Assembly (NCBI GenBank): GCA_020853255.1
Contig: JADYZI010000347.1
Coordinates: 1-6,144, forward strand
Direction of reading: 5' to 3'
Length of the DNA stretch: 6,144 nucleotides
Origin: Acidobacteriota bacterium
GTDB taxonomy: Bacteria; Acidobacteriota; Blastocatellia; Pyrinomonadales; Pyrinomonadaceae
Both the position numbers and the translations under genes were made by a program. Numbering within the stretch: the first letter of the stretch is position 1; every line of letters begins with the position of its first letter. Under the pieces are notes generated by a model. The model ran no database searches. It saw only the letters and a program-made list of their open reading frames with translations, and was not told where the DNA came from. Of the stretch, positions 1 through 5,167 are shown one piece after another.

Positions 1-722
1 ATCACGGCATGAAACAGGTCGCCCACAGCGGCGGAACCGCCGGCTATCAAACCTATCTCGCACGCTATCCGGACAAAAAGCTTTCGGTCGCGGCAATGTG
101 CAATGGCAATCCGCCGTCGTCGGGCACGGTGGCCCACAACATCGTTGACGAGATCTTCGGCCCGTATCCGCAAGGCGCGAAACCGCAGGTGCCCGTAGCG
201 ATGACGGAAGATCGGCTCAAGAAATATGTCGGTATCTTCCGCGATGAGAAAACGCATTTTCCACTGCGTTTTACAATTGACAAAGGTGCTCTCAAATTGG
301 GCGGAACCGACTTGAAACCGTTGTCTGAAACCGAATTCATGATCGGAATCGGTCGGCTGACATTCACAATCGACAAGAATGGAAACCCAATCGCCGGCCA
401 GACTGTCGATTCGGCGGGTGCGGTCGATCGCTTTGTCGCAGAAAAGGCCTGGACGCCGACCGCCGCAGACCTCGCAACATTTACCGGTGACTGGTTTAGC
501 GACGAGGCTCAGGCTGGCGTGTCGTTCGTGGTCGAGAATGGAAAGGCATTCATCGTAAACAAACCTGTCATAAGGCTCGAACTCCAGCCAGTGTATAAAG
601 ACCATTTTATCGGCGGCGAATACGTGATCTGGTTTACACGGAAAAAGAATGGGCAGATCGAGCGGATGCACGTCGGCGGCGGACGCATGCGGGATATGTT
701 TTTTGAAAGGAAACTGAGATGA
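1..722 (+). CDS. Serine beta-lactamase-like hydrolase (S12 / class C-like), 3' part only
   Basis: This is the C-terminal part of a gene whose start lies before the window; the frame is open from base 3, and the ATG at base 9 is internal to the family fold rather than a true start. The sequence begins just before the third active-site motif of serine beta-lactamase/DD-peptidase-like enzymes, seen as HSGGTAGY (bases 24-47), followed by the usual strand ending in an NGN turn (YLARYPDKKLSVAAMCNGN). Family knowledge: the nucleophile Ser-x-x-Lys and the Tyr motif lie upstream, so catalytic competence cannot be judged here. After about residue 65 of the visible part comes a beta-rich C-terminal extension (YVGIFRDE..., then FTGDWFSDEAQ...), like the lipocalin-like tail domains attached to many S12 family members. 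Its stop overlaps the next start (ATGA), suggesting translational coupling. The substrate cannot be stated: ester, D-amino peptide or beta-lactam are all possible. Confidence 0.85.
   Translation, partial: HGMKQVAHSGGTAGYQTYLARYPDKKLSVAAMCNGNPPSSGTVAHNIVDEIFGPYPQGAKPQVPVAMTEDRLKKYVGIFRDEKTHFPLRFTIDKGALKLGGTDLKPLSETEFMIGIGRLTFTIDKNGNPIAGQTVDSAGAVDRFVAEKAWTPTAADLATFTGDWFSDEAQAGVSFVVENGKAFIVNKPVIRLELQPVYKDHFIGGEYVIWFTRKKNGQIERMHVGGGRMRDMFFERKLR
707..711 (+). promoter_or_regulatory. Ribosome binding site for the M28 peptidase gene
   Basis: AAGGA lies 7 nt before the ATG at 719, inside the last codons of the upstream hydrolase gene. This supports the ATG at 719 as the start and the overlapping ATGA junction as a coupled start/stop. 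Confidence 0.6.
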
Positions 723-2404
723 GCTCCCAATCTTACAAAAGGCGGAGCCTCACCTGTGTCATATTGTTTCTTTTGACGACGCTGGCTGGCGGCCAAGACG
801 CTGGGACGCAAACGGCTGAGCTCGGACCGGAGTTCCGGAGTGTTGAGGCAAAGCGAATTTCAGAGCACGTAAAAAAGCTTGCCTCCGATAAATTTGAAGG
901 GCGCGCACCGGGAACGACAGGTGAGACGCTAACAGTAAATTATCTTGCCGAACAGTTCAAAAAGTCCGGAGTAAAGCCAGGGAATCCAAACGGAACCTAT
1001 TTTCAGAATGTCGCGCTTGTCGGCTATCGAACGGTTCCGCAGATCGAAGTCGAGGCAGCGGGTAAAAAGGTCCCGTTCGTTTTTCTCGACGATTTTGTTC
1101 ACGATTTTCCCGTACTCAGGCCTGCGGCGACCGTGAAAAATGCGCCGATCGTTTTTGCGGGGTACGGCATTGTCGCGCCGCAAAACGGCTGGGACGACTA
1201 TAAGGGACTAGATGTTCGAGGGAAGCTGGTGATCGTGCTTAGCGGGGAACCGGCGGTGGCGGATAAGACCGATCCCAAGAAACTTGACGCGTCGATGTTT
1301 CGCGGCGAGACACGCACCTACTATTCAACCCGCGAATTCAAGTTTGACCTTGCGGCTAAGAAAGGAGCGGCGGGTATTTTAATTGTCTATGATCCGACAA
1401 AGGCAAACACTTACTCGCTCTTTCAGACCTTCGCAAAAATGGAAGGTTTCGCTCTCAAGCCGACTGATGCGAACACGCGGACATTGATCTCCGGGCTTAT
1501 GACTATCGACGCCGCAAAGCGAATCTTCTCGGCTAGCGGACAGGATTTTGAAAAACTTTCGGGGAACGCTGCGCAAGCGGGCTTTAGCGCGATCGAAACG
1601 CAGGCGCGTGCTGAGATAACGGTTAGAAGCAAACTTCGCAATGTCGTGAGCCGAAACGTCGTCGCCCGCATCAAGGGAAGCGACCCGGTGCTGAAAAATG
1701 AATACATGATCTATTCAGCTCACTGGGACCACCTCGGACGCGATCGAAAACTGAAGGGCGACCAGATATTCAACGGAGCCATCGACAACGCGATCGGAAC
1801 GGCGATGCTTTTAGAGGTTGCAAATGGGTTTGCGAGCCTGCCGAAAAAACCGAGGCGTTCGATACTGTTTATCGCGACCACATCCGAAGAGAAAGGCTAT
1901 CTCGGGTCGCGATATTACGCTCGGAACCCGTTGTATCCGATCGCCGACGCGGTCGCAAATATTAATCTCGACGGCGGCAATGCCTGGGGGATCACCAAAG
2001 ATGTACTCTCTGCGAGTTACGGGCATTCAACTTTGGACGAAACGCTCGAAGCTGCCGCCGCGATGCAGAAACGAGGATTTCTCAGGGAATCGCTCGGCGA
2101 CGGCGGACTGTTTTTCGGTTCAGACCAGATCGAATTTGCCAAGGCGGGCATTCCGTCGATCTTTCCGTTCAGCGGGTTCGACTACGCCGGCAAACCAAAA
2201 GATTTCGGTGATGGAAAATGGAGCAGCTATTCGGATAACGATTACCATCAGGTCTCTGATGAGGTCAGGCCGGACTGGGAACTCTCCGGAGCCGCCGAAG
2301 ATGCTCGATGGCTATTGATCGCAGGCTGGAACGTTTCCCAGGCCACGGAACGACCAAAATGGAAACCTGAAAGTGAATTTATAAATTTAGGAAGGAAAAG
2401 ATGA
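719..2404 (+). CDS. Secreted M28-family zinc aminopeptidase with PA-like insert
   Basis: A 561-residue exported metallopeptidase, expected to remove N-terminal amino acids from peptides with a two-zinc centre. Residues 1-25 form a signal peptide (KRRS then a hydrophobic run LTCVILFLLTTLAGG). Residues about 130-300 resemble a protease-associated (PA) domain: AGYGIVAP, WDDYKGLDVRGKLVIVLSGEP and the KKGAAGILIVYDP segment. The M28 catalytic domain follows, with every expected residue visible: H335 and D337 in AHWDHLG, bridging D356 in GAIDNAIG, catalytic E390 and ligand E391 in TTSEEKGYLGS, D418 in NINLDGG, and H510 in DYHQVSDE. Length and order match bacterial PA-containing M28 proteins. The start is set by a good ribosome binding site and by the overlap with the upstream stop; its own stop overlaps the next gene. 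The family call is firm; the substrate preference is unknown. It probably acts in the periplasm or outside the cell. Confidence 0.93.
   Translation: MSSQSYKRRSLTCVILFLLTTLAGGQDAGTQTAELGPEFRSVEAKRISEHVKKLASDKFEGRAPGTTGETLTVNYLAEQFKKSGVKPGNPNGTYFQNVALVGYRTVPQIEVEAAGKKVPFVFLDDFVHDFPVLRPAATVKNAPIVFAGYGIVAPQNGWDDYKGLDVRGKLVIVLSGEPAVADKTDPKKLDASMFRGETRTYYSTREFKFDLAAKKGAAGILIVYDPTKANTYSLFQTFAKMEGFALKPTDANTRTLISGLMTIDAAKRIFSASGQDFEKLSGNAAQAGFSAIETQARAEITVRSKLRNVVSRNVVARIKGSDPVLKNEYMIYSAHWDHLGRDRKLKGDQIFNGAIDNAIGTAMLLEVANGFASLPKKPRRSILFIATTSEEKGYLGSRYYARNPLYPIADAVANINLDGGNAWGITKDVLSASYGHSTLDETLEAAAAMQKRGFLRESLGDGGLFFGSDQIEFAKAGIPSIFPFSGFDYAGKPKDFGDGKWSSYSDNDYHQVSDEVRPDWELSGAAEDARWLLIAGWNVSQATERPKWKPESEFINLGRKR
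2389..2395 (+). promoter_or_regulatory. Ribosome binding site for the alpha/beta hydrolase gene
   Basis: AGGAAGG ends 5 nt before the ATG at 2401, within the final codons of the M28 gene. It is the strongest Shine-Dalgarno-like site in the window and fixes this start, which overlaps the M28 stop as ATGA. Confidence 0.65.
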
Positions 2405-3339
2405 TAAGAAGATCGTTGATCTCGGTCGCTCTAGTGACCATACTCGCGAGTTTTGCTTTCGCGCAAAAGGCTATGACAAACAACGGCATTGTCGGCAAAG
2501 ACCATTTTGTTACGAGCAATGGATTGAAGGTCTATTTGTGGGAGAAATATCACCGGAACTTTGCCAAGACATTCGCGAAAACGAACAAGGTCGTGCTGCT
2601 GGTACACGGAGCGACGTGGACGGGGCGGCCGGATTTTGATCTCCAGATACGCGATTATTCGCTGATGGATTTTCTTGCAAAGAACGGCTATGACGTTTGG
2701 GCGATAGATATTCATGGCTATGGCCGGTCGGAAAAGACCGACAAGGATTGGTCTGATACAGCGTCTGCGGCGGGCGATATTGGTGCGGCGGTTGATTACA
2801 TAACAAAGGTCCGCGGCATCGAAAAAATGTCGATCCTCGGCTGGTCGTGGGGAACGCAAACGACCGGCCTCTATACAATGCGGCATCCGGAAAAGGTCGA
2901 TAAGCTGATCCTTTTTGCAATGGCATGGAAGCCGCCGCCGGGAGTCAAGCTTCCGCCGCCGCCGACCGAGCAGTATCGGAAAACGGACGAGGCCGGAGCT
3001 CGTTCAGATTTTATCGCCGGCCAATATGAACCGGATGTCGTTGATCTGTACGTCAAAGAAGCGCTTGCTGCCGTGCCAAAAGCTCCGAATGGCGTACGGG
3101 TCGATATGACAACCAAACTCCCAATACTCGATCCCGCCGCGATCCGCGTGCCGACGCTGATAATCCGGCCAGAAAAGGATTTTCTCGGCACCGAGGCCCA
3201 GACGCTGGAATTCTTCCAAAAACTCGGCACGAATTACAAAAGCTACGCCTTTCTGCCCGATGGCGGCCATGCTATCTTGCTCGAAAAGAATTATCGAAAA
3301 TTTCAAAATGTGGTGCTCGGCTTCCTGAATCTGCCGTAA
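2401..3339 (+). CDS. Secreted alpha/beta hydrolase
   Basis: A 312-residue alpha/beta-hydrolase-fold protein with an N-terminal signal peptide (MIRRS, hydrophobic run to about residue 21, cleavage probably after AFA). Visible fold landmarks in order: VVLLVHGATW (oxyanion HG, residues 69-70), VWAIDIHGYGRS (about 99-110), nucleophile elbow GWSWG with Ser149, a likely acid Asp260 in IIRPEKDFLG, and catalytic His290 in DGGHAILLEK. Together these give a complete Ser-Asp-His triad. The cap region between core strands holds a proline-rich stretch (residues 178-188, KPPPGVKLPPPP) of the kind that can form a mobile lid. The family covers esterases, lipases, amidases and proline iminopeptidases; nothing here separates these. 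Position after two other exported hydrolases, with an ATGA overlap, suggests co-expression and perhaps a shared role in degrading external peptides or esters. Confidence 0.9.
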   Translation: MIRRSLISVALVTILASFAFAQKAMTNNGIVGKDHFVTSNGLKVYLWEKYHRNFAKTFAKTNKVVLLVHGATWTGRPDFDLQIRDYSLMDFLAKNGYDVWAIDIHGYGRSEKTDKDWSDTASAAGDIGAAVDYITKVRGIEKMSILGWSWGTQTTGLYTMRHPEKVDKLILFAMAWKPPPGVKLPPPPTEQYRKTDEAGARSDFIAGQYEPDVVDLYVKEALAAVPKAPNGVRVDMTTKLPILDPAAIRVPTLIIRPEKDFLGTEAQTLEFFQKLGTNYKSYAFLPDGGHAILLEKNYRKFQNVVLGFLNLP

Positions 3340-3355
3340 CCAGTGAGTGACGAAC

Positions 3356-5161
3356 ATGAAACGTTGCCCGGAATGTAGGAGAGACTATTACGACGACACT
3401 TTGCTCTACTGTCTCGACGACGGAAGCTCGCTGCTCGAAGGACCGGCAAGCGGCAAGTCGGAACCGCCTGCGTCAGCGGGTGGCCAGTTCGATGAGCCGA
3501 AGACGGTGATCTTGTCAGAACCGGGAGCGGTAGCGACTGGGTTCCGGGACACCGATGAATCTCAGACCGCAATATTGCCAGATGGCATTGCTTCCGAAGC
3601 AGCGACTCGCGCTCAGATACACACGACAGAGGCGGAACCGCAGAGCGTTGAGACAGCACTGCCGAAAAAGCAGAGCCTTTCCGCAAAGAAAGCGGCAAAG
3701 CCGCTTTTGGCCGCAATTGGCTTGTTGGTGATCATTCTTGGCGGATTTTTTGGTTATCGATATCTTAAACCGGCGGATCCAGGACAGATCAATTCGATAG
3801 CCATTCTTCCGTTCGAGAATCGTACGGACAATGCTGATTCAGAATACCTTAGCGATGGTTTGGCGGAATCTTTGATCTATCGCCTTTCGCAGCTTCCTGA
3901 ACTTAAGGTTAGCCCGACAAGCTCGGTATTTCGCTACAAAGGCAAAGAAACCGACCCGCAAGAGGTCGCCAAAGAATTGGATGTCGATTCTGTGATGACC
4001 GGGAGAATCACCCAACGCGGTGATGATGTGACGATAAGCGTCAACCTGGTCGATACACGAGACGGCAGATCGCTTTGGGGCGAACAGTATGAGCGTAAGT
4101 TGTCCGAATTGTTGACGACCCAGCGTGAGATCGCCGCAGAGATCGCGAGCAAACTTCGGCTTAGGTTATCCGGGAATGAAAAGGCTCTTACGAAGAACTA
4201 TACCGACAGCAGCGAAGCATACCAGCTCTATTTGAAAGGACGCTACTTGTGGAACAAGCGCACGGGTGAATCGCTAAGGCAGGCGGTCGAGTTTTTCAAC
4301 CAGGCGGTCGAAAAAGATCCAAATTTCGCCCTTGCCTATTCTGGCCTTGCCGAAACTTATGTAATTTTTAACGACTATGCCGGAGTTCCGTCGGCGGAGT
4401 CCATGCCGCTTGCCAAAGATGCTGCGTTACGCGCTCTCGAACTGGACGATTCATTGGCCGAGGCTCATGCGGCGTATGCGACATATCTTCTTAAATACGA
4501 CTACAATATGGTTCGATCTGAGGCCGAATATCGCCGGGCTATCGAGCTAAACCCGGGCTATCCGACCGCGCACCAGTGGCTGGGTGAACTCCTTGGAGAT
4601 CTGAAGCGATTTGATGAGGGCATGGCCGAGGTGCGAAAGGCGCAGGAGCTTGACCCGCTCTCACCGGTCATCAGTTTCAATATCGGCTGGCAGCACTTAA
4701 TTGCCCGCCGTTACGACGAGGCACTCGCTGCATTTGACGCCACTCTCGTCAAGTTTCCTGATTTTAAGTTTACACAGACTGGAAGATGCTGGGCTTTCTA
4801 CGCCAAACGCGATCTGGCAAATGCTGTTCCCGTGTGTCGCAAGGCTCTCGAACTTTTTCCCTCAGCGGCGAGTACCGGGTACCTCGCAATGGTATTGGGG
4901 CGTGCGGGACAAGTGGATGAGGCAAAAGTACTTATCGATCAGCTCAAGAAAGGATCCGAAGATGGCTCGGTCACAGGCACGGCGCTTGCGTTCGCCTACA
5001 CCGGTTTGGGTGAGAAGGAAAGTGCATTGCGAATGTTGGAACAGGCAGTGGAGAAACGAGAGTATCTCACATTCGAATTCGGCGTCTGCCCGGAGTTCGA
5101 TGAGCTGCGCTCGGAACCCAGATTCAAGGCTCTGCTAAAGCGGATGAACCTTCCGGAATAG
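3356..5161 (+). CDS. Zinc-ribbon, single-pass membrane protein with TolB/FlgO-like domain and TPR repeats
   Basis: A 601-residue protein of unknown exact role. Residues 1-24 form a small zinc-ribbon-like head: CPEC (C4, C7) and YCLDDG (C19), where the expected fourth Cys is Asp. Residues 30-115 are a low-complexity linker with two DEPxTxIL-type motifs (T50, T71) and basic residues (KKQSLSAKKAAK) just before one membrane span (about 116-137). The basic side suggests head inside and C-terminus outside the cytoplasm. Next, about 144-272 is a TolB N-terminal/FlgO-like domain (INSIAILPF, YLSDGLAESLI, SSVFRYKGKETDP, LWGEQYERK). From about 286 to 570 come TPR-like helix pairs (EAYQLYLKGRYLWNKRT, AEYRRAIELNPGY, RRYDEALAAF), ending with the typical FDELRSEPRFKALLKRM. 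This C-terminal half matches the extracytoplasmic part of many acidobacterial Ser/Thr kinases, but no kinase domain is present. The ATG at 3356 is preferred to the in-frame GTG at 3347 because the paralogue at 5168 begins exactly with MKRCPECRRD; neither has a clear ribosome binding site. Confidence 0.88.
   Translation: MKRCPECRRDYYDDTLLYCLDDGSSLLEGPASGKSEPPASAGGQFDEPKTVILSEPGAVATGFRDTDESQTAILPDGIASEAATRAQIHTTEAEPQSVETALPKKQSLSAKKAAKPLLAAIGLLVIILGGFFGYRYLKPADPGQINSIAILPFENRTDNADSEYLSDGLAESLIYRLSQLPELKVSPTSSVFRYKGKETDPQEVAKELDVDSVMTGRITQRGDDVTISVNLVDTRDGRSLWGEQYERKLSELLTTQREIAAEIASKLRLRLSGNEKALTKNYTDSSEAYQLYLKGRYLWNKRTGESLRQAVEFFNQAVEKDPNFALAYSGLAETYVIFNDYAGVPSAESMPLAKDAALRALELDDSLAEAHAAYATYLLKYDYNMVRSEAEYRRAIELNPGYPTAHQWLGELLGDLKRFDEGMAEVRKAQELDPLSPVISFNIGWQHLIARRYDEALAAFDATLVKFPDFKFTQTGRCWAFYAKRDLANAVPVCRKALELFPSAASTGYLAMVLGRAGQVDEAKVLIDQLKKGSEDGSVTGTALAFAYTGLGEKESALRMLEQAVEKREYLTFEFGVCPEFDELRSEPRFKALLKRMNLPE
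3457..3487 (+). repeat. Cassette B, copy 1 (linker of gene 4)
   Basis: A 31-nt segment encoding SEPPASAGGQ that matches the segment at 5365-5395 at 25 of 31 positions by hand alignment. It contains a short inverted repeat (CCGC...GCGG around an 8-nt loop). In this gene it lies before cassette A; in the paralogue it lies after it. Confidence 0.5.
3491..3586 (+). repeat. DEPxTxIL motif repeat in the linker of gene 4
   Basis: Two in-frame copies of a threonine motif, DEPKTVILSEP (residues 46-56) and DESQTAIL (residues 67-74), start 21 residues apart. The same 21-residue period is found in the paralogue. The second copy here has drifted (S for P, then PDG instead of SEP). Confidence 0.6.
3513..3549 (+). 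repeat. Cassette A, copy 1 (exact 37-bp repeat)
   Basis: This 37-nt segment is identical base for base to 5301-5337 and encodes SEPGAVATGFR in the same frame. Its ends carry GAACC and GGTTC, a 5-bp inverted repeat. Flanking coding sequence is only partly conserved between the two genes, so exact identity here is out of line with its surroundings. Confidence 0.7.
3663..3683 (+). repeat. Decayed inverted repeat before the membrane span of gene 4
   Basis: This segment has the same 9-3-9 layout as the perfect hairpin at 5472-5492 in the paralogue, but two of the nine stem pairs are lost as A-C mismatches. It encodes the end of the basic linker (KKQSLS region). Confidence 0.45.
3689..3707 (+). 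repeat. Perfect 8-bp inverted repeat inside gene 4
   Basis: Arms AAAGCGGC and GCCGCTTT flank a 3-nt AAA loop. The 23 bases from 3689 are identical to those from 5498 in the paralogue, in the same frame, encoding KAAKPLL at the start of the membrane span. It resembles a terminator stem followed by TTTT, but lies deep in coding sequence. Confidence 0.6.
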
Positions 5162-5167
5162 ATCGTT

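Noticed and set aside
1818..2318. Plus-strand frame of 166 aa inside the M28 gene
   Set aside because: It is a shifted frame across the catalytic domain, rich in Arg and Ser from frame-shifted codons; all M28 zinc ligands are in the other frame.
2431..2926. Minus-strand frames of 151 and 138 aa opposite the alpha/beta hydrolase
   Set aside because: They are antisense to signal peptide and catalytic motifs of a clear gene, overlap each other, and show no recognisable domains.
3340..3355. Separate promoter between gene 3 and gene 4
   Set aside because: The gap is only 16 nt and no -35/-10 pair is recognisable in it; a promoter inside the end of gene 3 cannot be excluded but has no visible support.
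3689..3710. Stem-loop followed by TTTT as an intrinsic terminator
   Set aside because: It lies about 110 codons into an intact gene, three of the four Ts belong to the stem, and the same structure recurs in the same codons of the paralogue. It is better treated as a repeat.
3303..3716. Minus-strand frame of 137 aa sharing the peptide GTQSLPLPVLT with another minus-strand frame at 5166-5384
   Set aside because: The shared peptide is just the reverse translation of the exact 37-bp cassette A inside two well-supported + strand genes; both frames run antisense to the conserved zinc-ribbon and linker coding sequence and have no domain of their own.
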